From: Chitinophagales bacterium
Lineage (GTDB): Bacteria > Bacteroidota > Bacteroidia > Chitinophagales > Chitinophagaceae
Direction: 5' to 3'
DNA length: 64,000 nt
Assembly: GCA_021323755.1 (NCBI GenBank)
Contig: JAJPKJ010000045.1
Span: 62,001 to 126,000, forward strand
The first letter of the stretch is position 1. The number at the start of each line of letters is the position of its first letter. Positions 1 through 10,651 of this stretch are shown here, piece by piece. Both the position numbers and the translations under genes were made by a program. The notes below the pieces were generated by a model that did not search any database, was not told the origin of the DNA, and was given only the letters and a program-made list of their open reading frames with translations.

Positions 1-513
1 CGCATCGACCATTTGTTTCAATAGCGCGTTCATGCTGATCGGATCAGGTGTCGTGTGTGTTGCCGGTATAACGGTGCTGCCCACCTGATTTTGAACCGTA
101 CTCAATAATCCGCTTTTATATCCCAATGCTTCAAAGAGCTTGTATAACAATGTTGCGATCGTTGTTTTTCCGTTTGTTCCGGTAACGCCAATCAATTTTA
201 TTTTTTCCGAAGGCTGGCCATAAAAATTATGCGCCATCAAACCCACTGCCATCGCGCTGTTTTCAACCATTACATAAACAATGGCGCCGCTCAATTGTGC
301 AGGCAATTGTTCACATACAATTGCCATCGCCCCTTTTTCAATTACAGAATCAATGAACTGATGTCCATCAGCACTCACCCCTTTCACCGCGATAAACACC
401 GAGCCCTTGTTCACTTTTCGCGAATCAGTTTGCAGATCATTTACAACCACATCAAGATTTCCTTGCACAGAGCGAATGTTGACCTTGTATAATATATCCT
501 GCAATGTTGCCAT
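1..513 (-). CDS. murE: UDP-N-acetylmuramoyl-tripeptide synthetase MurE, N-terminal part
   Basis: This gene is missing from the ORF track because it runs off the left edge; I translated it from the minus strand. The visible 171 codons begin MATLQDILYK and contain the Mur ligase ATP-binding loop GVTGTNGKTT near residue 110, preceded by the MurE-type N-terminal domain with DSRKV. MurE adds the third amino acid, usually meso-diaminopimelate in Gram-negative bacteria, to UDP-MurNAc-L-Ala-D-Glu in the cytoplasm. Its ATG shares one base with the ftsI stop codon (TGATG), so the two genes are probably translationally coupled. The substrate-specificity region lies outside the window, so the third amino acid cannot be read here. 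Confidence 0.96.
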   Translation of the reverse strand, partial: MATLQDILYKVNIRSVQGNLDVVVNDLQTDSRKVNKGSVFIAVKGVSADGHQFIDSVIEKGAMAIVCEQLPAQLSGAIVYVMVENSAMAVGLMAHNFYGQPSEKIKLIGVTGTNGKTTIATLLYKLFEALGYKSGLLSTVQNQVGSTVIPATHTTPDPISMNALLKQMVDA

Positions 514-2624
514 CAATTCAGTTCCAGCGTGATTGTTTGATTTTTATTTAATAATGTTCCGGGCTGAATGGATTGCATCTTCACTTTTCCTTTTCCTTTT
601 GCAATCACTTTCATATCCATCGTTTCGAGCAAATACAAAGCATCTTTCAATCCCATTCCTTTTACATCGGGAACTTGCTGTTTGCTGATCGTTTCTTTAT
701 TCAACACTGCCTGGTAATTATCGGCGTACAATCTTCCCCAACTATTACTCGCTGAGGAGTCATGATAATTCATATCAACTGCCTGCATAACCAATTTCAT
801 GTCGCTGGTTGCGCCCGCATAATAAAATTGTGAACTGTCTTTTTTCAAACCCGCGCTAAGCATGGTGATATTATGATCATTATTAAGCGCGTACAACTGA
901 TCGGTTATTTCACGGAACACCGGCGCAGCAACCTCGCCACCCATATGTTTTGCCGGATGTGGTTTTGTTCTGATGACCACGATACAACTATATTGCGGCT
1001 TATCGAAAGGAAAATATCCTACAAAAGATGCCTGGTAAATTCCATCATCATAACCGATATTTTTCCCGGCAACATGTGCCGTTCCTGTTTTGCCGCCAAC
1101 GCGATACAATGCATCGCTGAAAACTTTTTTTCCGGTACCCATTGTAGTTACCGCGAGCATACATTCCTGCGCATCTTTCACCACATTACTGTCCGCAATT
1201 TTTTCTTCAACAACCTGGGGCTGAAATTCTCTTGTGAGAGATCCGTTATTCTGAATGCGATTCACCAAATAGGGCCTCATCATTTTACCATTATTGGCAA
1301 TCGCGTTGTAAAGCATTAATGTTTGCAGTGGTGTCACATTGATGGCGTATCCAAAACTCATGGTAACCATATTATGCAATCCCTCGTTGTTGTGTTTGAT
1401 CTGAATTGCCGCAGGTTGTCTTTCACCCATGAGGTCAATTCCGGTTTTTTGATCAAAATGAAATTTGTGCAGATAATTGGTGAAGCGTTCGGGCTGTGAT
1501 GCAAATGATTGATAGGCGAGTTTGCTCATGCCCACATTAGAGCTGTGAGCAAAACATTCTTTTACGGTGAGAACCGGTTTGGGAGCGCGTTCTGCATCAT
1601 TAACCATTCTCACGCCAACCCACTCTTTACCTTCGGAACCAACAGTCACTTCATTATTTAATGTGGTTTTCCCTTCGCTTAATACTGATAATAGAGTAGC
1701 TAGTTTTATGGTAGAACCGGGTTCAGTGGCGCTTAAAGCGTAATTATAATCTTCCCAATAAGTTCCGTCATGTTGTCTTCCCAGATTTGCGATGGCTTTT
1801 ATTTTTCCTGTTGCCACTTCCATCACCACACAGGTACCGTGATCGGCCTCGTTTTCGGTCATGCCTTTTAATAAAGCGTTCTCTGCAATATCTTCTATGT
1901 TGACATCAATATTGGTGACAATATCTTTCCCGTTTTCAGGATCAATCTCATACCCATCAACCGGAACGTAATTGCCCGCAGCGATATATCTTACCAATTG
2001 CTTTCCATTCTGACCCTTTAATGCAGTATCGTAAGTTCGCTCCAGACCTACGTTTTGCGAGTTCTCCCTGGCAAGACCAATTGTACGGTTTGCCAATAAT
2101 TTAAAAGGATTTAATCTCTTGCTGTTGGTTTGAATAATAAAACCGCTTTTATTTCTTCCCAGGCGCACCAATGGGAAGCTTCTTAATAATTTATACTGTT
2201 CGAAAGAAATATTATCCTGCAAAGCAAAATACCGGTCGTTATTTCGATAACCTTCAAGCAACTCTCTTTTATATATTGCCGAAGAATGATCTTTAAATAA
2301 TCCTGCAAGACAAACTGATAATGAATCAAGATTCTCTTTGAATCGTTTACCATTTTTTTCTCTCAGGCCGTCGGCCCCAAAGTCAATATAGACATTGAAA
2401 TAAGGGATCGAGGTGCTGAGAATGCTTCCATCATCGCTGTAAATCGTACCTCGTTCGGCATTTAACTCTACATATTTTTGATGAAGGCTATCACTCAGGT
2501 TCTTCCAGTAATTTCCCTGCGCGCGTTGAATATAAATTGCCTTGCCCAAAACAAGCAAGCATATTATCGCTATGCCGATAAAGCACAGATACACTCTCCA
2601 TAATATGTCGCGCTTAACTTCCAA
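513..2624 (-). CDS. ftsI: Penicillin-binding protein FtsI/PBP3-type transpeptidase with PASTA domain
   Basis: A 703-residue septal peptidoglycan transpeptidase. A short cytoplasmic tail and one membrane helix (about residues 9-30) anchor it in the inner membrane. A dimerisation domain follows, then the transpeptidase domain with the three active-site motifs STIK (about 304-307), SSN (about 365) and KTG in GGKTGTAHV (about 510). The last 55 residues, starting VPDVKGMG, form one PASTA domain. The start appears to be TTG: an in-frame stop lies just upstream and no ATG precedes the membrane helix. It sits 41 bp after the ftsL-like gene and overlaps murE, the normal order of the division and cell wall cluster. 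Confidence 0.95.
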   Translation of the reverse strand: MEVKRDILWRVYLCFIGIAIICLLVLGKAIYIQRAQGNYWKNLSDSLHQKYVELNAERGTIYSDDGSILSTSIPYFNVYIDFGADGLREKNGKRFKENLDSLSVCLAGLFKDHSSAIYKRELLEGYRNNDRYFALQDNISFEQYKLLRSFPLVRLGRNKSGFIIQTNSKRLNPFKLLANRTIGLARENSQNVGLERTYDTALKGQNGKQLVRYIAAGNYVPVDGYEIDPENGKDIVTNIDVNIEDIAENALLKGMTENEADHGTCVVMEVATGKIKAIANLGRQHDGTYWEDYNYALSATEPGSTIKLATLLSVLSEGKTTLNNEVTVGSEGKEWVGVRMVNDAERAPKPVLTVKECFAHSSNVGMSKLAYQSFASQPERFTNYLHKFHFDQKTGIDLMGERQPAAIQIKHNNEGLHNMVTMSFGYAINVTPLQTLMLYNAIANNGKMMRPYLVNRIQNNGSLTREFQPQVVEEKIADSNVVKDAQECMLAVTTMGTGKKVFSDALYRVGGKTGTAHVAGKNIGYDDGIYQASFVGYFPFDKPQYSCIVVIRTKPHPAKHMGGEVAAPVFREITDQLYALNNDHNITMLSAGLKKDSSQFYYAGATSDMKLVMQAVDMNYHDSSASNSWGRLYADNYQAVLNKETISKQQVPDVKGMGLKDALYLLETMDMKVIAKGKGKVKMQSIQPGTLLNKNQTITLELN

Positions 2625-2665
2625 ATTATCTGATTTTATTAATTAGTCTTCTTAATGCTCTTACT

Positions 2666-3007
2666 TCACTTCTCCCCTCCTGCTTCAATCGTATCATTCA
2701 ACATTATCGGCGGCTTTGTTAATTCTTTTAATCCGAATGCGCCTACCGCTTTTGCCAGTTCACTTTCTTTGCTATGAAACATCACTTCACTTTTAAGGGT
2801 CTTGTATTCATATTGCAATTCCTTCAATTGGTTTTGTGCCTGATTGATATTGCGAATTGTTTTGTCAGCATAATGCCCGTTATATATATATATGACCGCA
2901 AGCAATGCGAGAAACAAAAAAAAAGGAACATTCTTCACCATCCAACGATGGCTGAGCCATTGTTTCCATTCTATTTTTGATTCTTTATTTTGATTTGATT
3001 CGTTCAT
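2666..3007 (-). CDS. FtsL-like cell division protein
   Basis: A 113-residue bitopic membrane protein. It has a basic cytoplasmic N-terminus, one membrane helix around residues 28-43 (VPFFLFLALLAVIYIY) and a predicted coiled coil rich in Q, L and E (NQAQNQLKELQYEYKTLKSE). Size, topology and position between rsmH and ftsI match the divergent FtsL of Bacteroidota, which in other bacteria joins FtsB and FtsQ to activate FtsWI at the septum. Primary sequence in this family is poorly conserved, so the call rests mostly on position and shape. Confidence 0.85.
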   Translation of the reverse strand: MNESNQNKESKIEWKQWLSHRWMVKNVPFFLFLALLAVIYIYNGHYADKTIRNINQAQNQLKELQYEYKTLKSEVMFHSKESELAKAVGAFGLKELTKPPIMLNDTIEAGGEK

Positions 3008-3044
3008 TAAGATTTTAAAAAATATTTATGCAGATACGCGAAGC

Positions 3045-3992
3045 TTATAGCTTCTCCGCTATTCTCAATTTTGCACTACGCGATCTTGGGTTTTGTTTTA
3101 TTTCTTTTTCTGTTGGAACAATTGGTTTTTTTGTTACAACTTGTAAAGGGGGTGTAATACTTTGTCCGAATGGGTTGATATCCTCTATTGGTTCCGTTAT
3201 TCCTTTTTTATAGAAGTTTTTTACGATCCTGTCCTCCAATGAATGAAAGGTGATCACCGCAATACGCCCGCCGGACTTGAGTAAAGCCGGCGATTGTTGC
3301 AACATTTCTTTTAAAGCACCTAATTCGTCATTTACTTCAATTCGCAAACTCTGAAAAACCTGGGCAAAGTATTTATTTGGGTTTCCTTTCACAACGGAGC
3401 TCAACACATTCTTAAAATTGCGGATGGTGGTTAAGGCTTGTTTTTTTCTTTCTTCAACAATTTTCTTCGCTAAGGTTTTAGCATTGGTTACTTCGCCGTA
3501 CCGTTCAAATAGTTTGTGCAGCCTTGCCTCATCGTAATGATTGACTATTTCTGCCGCTGTCAGTGACTGCTCTTTATTCATTCTCATGTCAAGAGGTCCG
3601 TCAAACCTGAGGGAGAAACCACGTTCAGCTTCATCGAACTGATGACTGCTTACGCCAAGATCTGCCAGAATCCCATTGACCGCAGTGACCTTATACAATC
3701 TTAAGAAGCGCTGGAGGTGACGAAAGTTTTGCGGCACAAATATTACCCGGTTATCATTGGGTAAATTCTGTTTTGCCTGCGCATCCTGATCAAATGCAAA
3801 CAATCTGCCTGATTCATTGAGTCTTTGTAAAATCCCTGAAGAATGTCCCCCACCACCAAAGGTGCAATCAACATAAATACCTGAGGGATCGATATTCAAT
3901 CCATCAAGCACTTCTTTCAACATGACCGGCACGTGATAAATTGCGGATTCAGCATTTGCTATGAGCGGATTGAAATTTTCTTTCTTAGCCAT
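3045..3992 (-). CDS. rsmH: 16S rRNA (cytosine(1402)-N(4))-methyltransferase RsmH
   Basis: A 315-residue SAM-dependent methyltransferase that modifies C1402 of 16S rRNA in the decoding centre. It opens with the family hallmark HVPVMLKEVLDGL. The SAM-binding motif DCTFGGGGHS is near residue 43, and conserved blocks GILADLGVSSHQ, GFSLRFDGPLDMRM and ITFHSLEDRIVK follow, ending in the RSRSAKLR tail. Length is normal for the family. It lies 27 bp downstream of mraZ and upstream of the ftsL-like gene, the usual mra/dcw arrangement. Confidence 0.97.
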   Translation of the reverse strand: MAKKENFNPLIANAESAIYHVPVMLKEVLDGLNIDPSGIYVDCTFGGGGHSSGILQRLNESGRLFAFDQDAQAKQNLPNDNRVIFVPQNFRHLQRFLRLYKVTAVNGILADLGVSSHQFDEAERGFSLRFDGPLDMRMNKEQSLTAAEIVNHYDEARLHKLFERYGEVTNAKTLAKKIVEERKKQALTTIRNFKNVLSSVVKGNPNKYFAQVFQSLRIEVNDELGALKEMLQQSPALLKSGGRIAVITFHSLEDRIVKNFYKKGITEPIEDINPFGQSITPPLQVVTKKPIVPTEKEIKQNPRSRSAKLRIAEKL

Positions 3993-4019
3993 ATGCTTGT
4001 TGCTTCAGTTCTGCAATTA

Positions 4020-4487
4020 TCAGTTATCGGGATCCTTAGGTTTTTTCCCCATCAACTTATGAACCATACTGCTGTATGTGTCCGTTGGAAAGTTTTCAAA
4101 GAACTTGTCGTACTTACTTTTATCCCAGATTTCGATTATTTCGCCTGTGCCCAAAAGCACAATGTCTTTTTCTAATTCTGCATGTGGTTTTAAATTGGGA
4201 GGGACCAATAATCGTCCTGCCGAATCCAATTCCATGATCGTGGCCCCATTCAAAAAAAGCCGTTTTAATTGCCTAACTTCAGGGTCATATTCATCCAAGT
4301 CACTCATCATGCGAATTACCTTTTGCCAGGCCTCCCAGGAATATAAGCTGAGGTATTTTTCCATCCCCCGGTTCATCACAAAGCGTTTATCCGATCCCTC
4401 TGCCATCTGCTTTTTCAAGCCGACGGGTAGTAGAAAGCGACCTTTTACGTCCAAAGTAGCTTCGTATTCACCAAGAAAACCAGACAT
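4020..4487 (-). CDS. mraZ: Division/cell wall cluster transcriptional regulator MraZ
   Basis: A 155-residue protein with two tandem AbrB-like SpoVT domains. The first carries GEYEATLDVKGRFLLPVGLK; the second carries LDSAGRLLVPP followed by KDIVLLGTGEIIEIWDK. MraZ forms ring-shaped multimers that bind tandem TGGG-type boxes upstream of its own gene and usually represses the cluster. I did not find an obvious tandem TGGG array upstream here, so the operator is unresolved. It is the first gene of the minus-strand mraZ-rsmH-ftsL-ftsI-murE operon. Confidence 0.96.
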   Translation of the reverse strand: MSGFLGEYEATLDVKGRFLLPVGLKKQMAEGSDKRFVMNRGMEKYLSLYSWEAWQKVIRMMSDLDEYDPEVRQLKRLFLNGATIMELDSAGRLLVPPNLKPHAELEKDIVLLGTGEIIEIWDKSKYDKFFENFPTDTYSSMVHKLMGKKPKDPDN

Positions 4488-4504
4488 TTATGAATTAGAT
4501 TTAT

Positions 4505-4538
4505 CAAAGCTTATAAAATTCCCACATTCTTGCACAAA
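4505..4538 (-). promoter_or_regulatory. Possible Bacteroidota-type promoter of mraZ
   Basis: Read on the minus strand, TTTG (4535-4538) is followed after 22 bases by TAAGCTTTG (4505-4513), which resembles the TAnnTTTG -7 element with one extra base or one mismatch. This would place the transcript start only about ten bases before the mraZ ATG. The match is imperfect and the spacing is at the long end. Confidence 0.3.
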
Positions 4539-4730
4539 ATAACCTTTTTTACCACTAAATAACCAAATTTTGGAAAATTTAATTTTTCCACAGGAAAAAA
4601 CCTGCTGAAAATGCTATAAATGATGGGGTTTTGATGAGTTTGATAGATCATTAATGTAGATAGGATGTCAATTACGGTGGATAGATGTGGATAACTGAAT
4701 TATTCCCACAAAATTCTAAACAAATTAGCT

Positions 4731-5141
4731 ATGCCTGTTGCTGGTTATTCCGGAACGCCATTGATAAAAAAATTGGGCATCAAAGATGAAATGGAAGTGA
4801 TGCTCATTAATGCCCCGAAGGATTATTTTCAACTGCTTGAAAAAGACATTTCGAATCAATTGGCTGATAATAAAACCACGCCGGATCTTATTCATCTGTT
4901 CGTCAAAACAAGAAAGGATCTTTTAGCAGAGAGGCAAAACCTGAAAAAATTATGCCTGCGCAATACAAATATCATTATCTGGGTATCATGGTATAAAAAA
5001 AGTTCAGGGATCAATACCGATATAACGGAAACGGATATTCGTAATTATGCCTTGCAAAATGATTTGGTTGACATTAAAGTATGTGCTGTGAGTGATACCT
5101 GGAGCGGGTTGAAATTGGTGATACCAAAAAATAAAAGATAA
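4731..5141 (+). CDS. DUF3052-like conserved protein
   Basis: A 136-residue soluble protein without signal peptide or membrane helix. The opening GYSGTPLIKKLGIKDEMEV and the following INAPKDY closely resemble DUF3052 proteins, small conserved bacterial proteins of unknown function. The C-terminus ends in DTWSGLKLVIPK, also typical of that family. It is transcribed away from mraZ and followed 40 bp later by queA, so it may share a transcript with it, although a TAACTTTG promoter-like element lies between them. No catalytic residues can be proposed. Confidence 0.75.
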   Translation: MPVAGYSGTPLIKKLGIKDEMEVMLINAPKDYFQLLEKDISNQLADNKTTPDLIHLFVKTRKDLLAERQNLKKLCLRNTNIIIWVSWYKKSSGINTDITETDIRNYALQNDLVDIKVCAVSDTWSGLKLVIPKNKR

Positions 5142-5146
5142 CTTTG
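5139..5146 (+). promoter_or_regulatory. Possible -7 promoter element for queA
   Basis: TAACTTTG is an exact match to the Bacteroidota TAnnTTTG element, 35 bp before the queA ATG. I see no clean TTTG at the -33 position, so this is only half of the consensus. Confidence 0.35.
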
Positions 5147-5181
5147 CCCAAATAAGAACGCAGCAGTTAGCTGCAATTTTT

Positions 5182-6417
5182 ATGAATCCGAAAAATATCT
5201 CCATTGCCGATTTTGATTACGATCTTCCCGAAAATAAAATTGCCAAATATCCATTAGCGGAAAGAGATGCTTCCGCGCTATTAATATATAAAGAGGGGAA
5301 AATCACTGCTGATATCTTTAAGAATATCGCGGATCATCTTCCTGATAATTCATTATTGGTCATTAACAACACAAAGGTCATTGAAGCGAGAATCAGGTTC
5401 CAAAAGATCACCGGTGGTATGATCGAGATCTTTTGTCTCGAACCGGATGACCGGTATGCGGACATCAGCGCTGCCATTCAGCAAACAAAAATAGTATTCT
5501 GGAAATGCCTGGTGGGCGGAGCTTCCAAATGGAAGCGCGGCCAAATATTATTTAAAGAAATCACTGTAAACGATCAGAAAATCATTTTGTCTGCCTCATT
5601 TATAGAAAAGAAAAGTGATTGTTTCATAATTGAATTTAGCTGGGAGCCGGATTATTTTTCGTTTGCGGAAATCATTCATCAATTCGGAGTAACGCCATTA
5701 CCCCCTTATATCAAACGTGATGTTGAAATAGCTGATAGTGAAAGATATCAAACGATTTATGCGCTTAATGACGGTTCAGTAGCCGCGCCCACTGCGGGTC
5801 TGCATTTCACAGACGCTGTTTTCCAAAAATTGTCTTTTAAAAATATTACCAAAGAATTTGTAACGCTTCATGTTGGCGCGGGAACTTTCAAACCGGTAAA
5901 AAATGAAACGATCCAGGACCATGAAATGCATGCAGAGTTCATTGAAGTAAATGCATCAGCCATCCATACCCTCATTAATAATCTTGATAACCATATTATT
6001 GCTGTCGGCACCACCTCATTAAGAACGCTGGAAAGCCTTTACTGGCTTGGTATAAAAACGGTTACGAATATCGATATCCTTGAAAAAGAGCTGATCGTTA
6101 ACCAATGGGATCCCTATGAAATGAGGACTCAAGAAATAACAGTCAAAGAATCTCTCAACAGCCTGCTTGATTGGATGAAGAAAAATGATCGTGAAATATT
6201 GTATACGAAAACACAATTATTAATCGCGCCTGCTTACCGGTATAAAATCGTGAATGTGCTGATCACAAATTTTCATCAACCCAAATCCACCTTATTATTA
6301 TTGGTTGCAGCTTTTATCGGCGATGACTGGAAAAAAATTTATGGTCATGCACTGCAAAATGAATTCCGTTTTTTGAGTTACGGAGACAGCTGTTTATTAT
6401 TTTGCAATAATTCGTGA
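5182..6417 (+). CDS. queA: S-adenosylmethionine:tRNA ribosyltransferase-isomerase QueA
   Basis: A 411-residue enzyme that transfers and isomerises the ribose of SAM onto 7-aminomethyl-7-deazaguanine in tRNA, giving epoxyqueuosine. Family blocks are visible in order: FDYDLPENKIAKYP, LLVINNTKVIEARI, GVTPLPPYIKR, YQTIYA, GSVAAPTAGLHFT, LHVGAGTFKPV and NFHQPKSTLLLLVAAF. It is longer than the roughly 340-350 residues of many QueA proteins, with extra sequence in the first half. Its last 40 bp overlap the 3' end of the convergent histidine kinase gene. Confidence 0.95.
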   Translation: MNPKNISIADFDYDLPENKIAKYPLAERDASALLIYKEGKITADIFKNIADHLPDNSLLVINNTKVIEARIRFQKITGGMIEIFCLEPDDRYADISAAIQQTKIVFWKCLVGGASKWKRGQILFKEITVNDQKIILSASFIEKKSDCFIIEFSWEPDYFSFAEIIHQFGVTPLPPYIKRDVEIADSERYQTIYALNDGSVAAPTAGLHFTDAVFQKLSFKNITKEFVTLHVGAGTFKPVKNETIQDHEMHAEFIEVNASAIHTLINNLDNHIIAVGTTSLRTLESLYWLGIKTVTNIDILEKELIVNQWDPYEMRTQEITVKESLNSLLDWMKKNDREILYTKTQLLIAPAYRYKIVNVLITNFHQPKSTLLLLVAAFIGDDWKKIYGHALQNEFRFLSYGDSCLLFCNNS

Positions 6418-7757
6418 TCATTCCTGAATGGAAATTCCAAAGTGAAAGCGGTACCTTTTCCAATGGTGCTCTCTACTTTTATTTTTCCGTGATGGGCGTC
6501 AACAACGGTTCTGACATAACTCAATCCCAATCCAAATCCTTTCACATTATGCACGTTGCCGGTATGCGCGCGATAAAATTTTTCAAATATGCGACGCTGT
6601 GTTTCCTTGTTCATGCCGATCCCATTGTCTTCAATGCGAAGCACAAAGTTTTTATTGGTACTATGCGTTGTGATCTTTATGTTCAACTGATCTTTCGAAT
6701 ACTTCACGGCATTATCAATAAGATTGGAAACCAAATTGGTAAAATGAACTTCATCAACGAGTAAAAAATCATTTGATGCATTTAACTGAAGATCTGCTTT
6801 CCCATGTTTATCTTCTAATTGCAGCTTGAAATTATCGGCAACATCTTTTATGATTTCATGAACATGCACCGGGTAAAGATTGAGTTGCATTTCATTTCTG
6901 TCAAGCAAAGCAGCCTGCAAAATCGTTTCCACTTGTTTGTTCATCCGTTTATTTTCTTCCTTGATGATGCTGCTGAAATAATTTGATTTTTGTTTATCCT
7001 GTGAAACTTTTTCATTACGCAATGCATCAACCGCCAAAGAAATGGTCGCGAGCGGTGTTTTGAATTCATGCGTCATATTATTGATGAAATCATTTTTTAT
7101 TTCACTTATTTTCTTTTGCTGCAATAAGGTGCGAATGGTAAGATAAAATGCCGTGATGATGATCAGCGTAAAAAAAATAGCGCCAACAATCATCAGGCGC
7201 ATTTCTTTTAAAGCTATATTCTTATAATTGGGAACGATCACCATTAATGTTTCTGCAGGGGTAAGATTATTAAAAGTTGTTCCGCTTGCTTCCTGTAAGA
7301 GATAAACCTCACGTAAGTTATGAACGGTATCTTCTACTTCTTTTAAAAAATTTTTCGATTGTAATTCGTAAGTAATAAAATTGATGTCGGAGCTCACGCC
7401 AAATTCAAACTTCGTATCTTTTAATCCGCGATTATTAAATGCCTTTTGAATTTTATCGCCAATTTCAGAAACGGTAAATTTTTGAGCAATGGTCGATGGT
7501 TTTAATAATTCCATTAAAATCTGTTCACTGGGATGAAAGGTTTCCCCTGGTTTGAATTTAAAATTTCTGAGACTGGATGAGAGCGCTTTTTGTTCTATCA
7601 ATTCCGATCCCACGTCATTCATGGCATATTCCAGTTTTTGCAATAATTGTTCCTGCTTATTTTCAAACATCGTGCGCACCCAATTCACCTGGATATAAAT
7701 TATTCCAATAAGTGAAAGTGTGATCAATATGATAATAACAGGAAAGATTTTTTTCAC
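6378..7757 (-). CDS. Sensor histidine kinase, orphan
   Basis: A 459-residue membrane histidine kinase. Two membrane helices (about residues 4-25 and 186-208) flank a periplasmic sensor region of about 160 residues that I do not recognise. The cytoplasmic part has a HisKA domain with the phospho-acceptor in MTHEFKTPLA and a HATPase domain with N-box NLIDNAVKYS, DNGIGM and GFGLGLSYV. The start codon is GTG. No response regulator gene is adjacent: the flanking genes are queA and yqgE. The partner must be elsewhere in the genome. The gene end overlaps queA by 40 bp. Confidence 0.93.
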   Translation of the reverse strand: MKKIFPVIIILITLSLIGIIYIQVNWVRTMFENKQEQLLQKLEYAMNDVGSELIEQKALSSSLRNFKFKPGETFHPSEQILMELLKPSTIAQKFTVSEIGDKIQKAFNNRGLKDTKFEFGVSSDINFITYELQSKNFLKEVEDTVHNLREVYLLQEASGTTFNNLTPAETLMVIVPNYKNIALKEMRLMIVGAIFFTLIIITAFYLTIRTLLQQKKISEIKNDFINNMTHEFKTPLATISLAVDALRNEKVSQDKQKSNYFSSIIKEENKRMNKQVETILQAALLDRNEMQLNLYPVHVHEIIKDVADNFKLQLEDKHGKADLQLNASNDFLLVDEVHFTNLVSNLIDNAVKYSKDQLNIKITTHSTNKNFVLRIEDNGIGMNKETQRRIFEKFYRAHTGNVHNVKGFGLGLSYVRTVVDAHHGKIKVESTIGKGTAFTLEFPFRNDHELLQNNKQLSP

Positions 7758-8038
7758 CGGCTGCCTTTTATGCTTTCGTCAATTTAGTTGTTTTATCAAA
7801 AACAAAATTAAAAAACAGTAAAGTTTTGGTTTATTACTGATTATTTACAAATTTATTAAAACGATAGAAGCTTTACGCGTTTTTGTGTAGAAGGTAAGCG
7901 GGTATTTAACGAAGGTTTCACAAAGTAGGTCGCTTTTGAAGTGCATTGGATTTTTTTTGTTGAATTTGCCAAAAACCAGCACATAAAAAAATTTGGAACA
8001 ACTAATATTTATGTGGAAGTTTATTTAATTTAGATAAT

Positions 8039-8590
8039 ATGGATAATCCATCCGCAGGCATATTGCTGATCGCTGATCCTTTTTTAAAGGACCCGAATTT
8101 CAAGCGCACTGTTGTTTTTTTATGCGAGCACCAGGAGCAGGGCAGTTTTGGTTTTGTGTTGAATAAGAATTACGAATACACCCTTGATGAATTGGTGAGC
8201 GGCGCGGACGATTTGAAGATCAGTGTTTATTTTGGCGGACCTGTACAAATGGATACCATTCATTTCTTACATCTTTATCCCGATAAAATCCCCGGTGGCT
8301 ATGAAATCACCAATGGTGTTTTTTGGGGAGGTGATTTTGAAATCGCCATTGAATTGATCCGGGCAGGAGAAGTTGATATCAATAAGATACGCTTCTTTAT
8401 CGGCTATTCTGGCTGGGGAAGCGGGCAATTGGACGATGAACTGAAAGAAAAATCATGGCTAACGGCGCCGGCTACACGAAAATTGGTTTTTCATAAACAA
8501 GCTGATGAGATCTGGAAAGATGCTCTACGCCATCTCGGCGGCGATTATGAGGCGCTGATCAATTATCCCACCGATCCTACATTAAATTAA
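8039..8590 (+). CDS. YqgE/AlgH family protein
   Basis: A 183-residue cytoplasmic protein of the DUF179 (UPF0301) family. Characteristic blocks are SAGILLIADPFLKDPNFKR, VVFLCEH, GSFGFVLN, FGGPVQ and FFIGYSGWGSGQLDDEL. The molecular role of the family is not settled; AlgH was named from alginate regulation in Pseudomonas. It stands alone: the convergent atpC gene ends 27 bp downstream, and the divergent histidine kinase lies upstream. Confidence 0.95.
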   Translation: MDNPSAGILLIADPFLKDPNFKRTVVFLCEHQEQGSFGFVLNKNYEYTLDELVSGADDLKISVYFGGPVQMDTIHFLHLYPDKIPGGYEITNGVFWGGDFEIAIELIRAGEVDINKIRFFIGYSGWGSGQLDDELKEKSWLTAPATRKLVFHKQADEIWKDALRHLGGDYEALINYPTDPTLN

Positions 8591-8617
8591 AGCGAAAACT
8601 GATTTGACTGATCATGA

Positions 8618-8881
8618 TCAGTTATTACCGGTCTCTTTTGCCCCTTCAACAAGAACGGTCACATTGTTATTAATGACCTCAACAAAACCAGTCTGAATTT
8701 CAAAAAAGGCGAGGTGATTATTTTTATCCTTTAAAATCTTTACACGACCGGATTTTAGCGCATTGATCAATGGGGCATGCCTGTCGAGTACTTCAAACAT
8801 TCCATTGATGCCCGGAAGCTGCACTCCGTAAACATCTCCGCTGAATAATTTTTTTTCCGGTGTTAGTATTTCCAAATTCAT
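8618..8881 (-). CDS. atpC: ATP synthase F1 subunit epsilon, short form
   Basis: The ORF track starts at 8932, but homology begins at the internal ATG at 8881 (MNLEILTPEKKLF), giving 87 residues. The protein covers only the N-terminal beta-sandwich domain (GINGMFEVLDRHAPLI, LKSGRVKI, FFEIQTGFVEV) and stops where longer homologues continue into the two-helix C-terminal domain that can inhibit ATP hydrolysis. Such short epsilon subunits are common in Bacteroidota. It lies 75 bp downstream of atpD; the other F1Fo genes are not in this window. Confidence 0.93.
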   Translation of the reverse strand: MNLEILTPEKKLFSGDVYGVQLPGINGMFEVLDRHAPLINALKSGRVKILKDKNNHLAFFEIQTGFVEVINNNVTVLVEGAKETGNN

Positions 8882-8956
8882 ATTTCCGCTATTTAAAAAT
8901 TGCCCGATCTGAGCATTCATTGAACTGAGCAATTACCCTGTTTTCGAATTTTCACA

Positions 8957-10639
<1,683 letters not shown>

Positions 10640-10651
10640 TCATTTTTATCT

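Noticed and set aside
873-1319. 148-codon plus-strand ORF
   Set aside because: Antisense shadow of ftsI.
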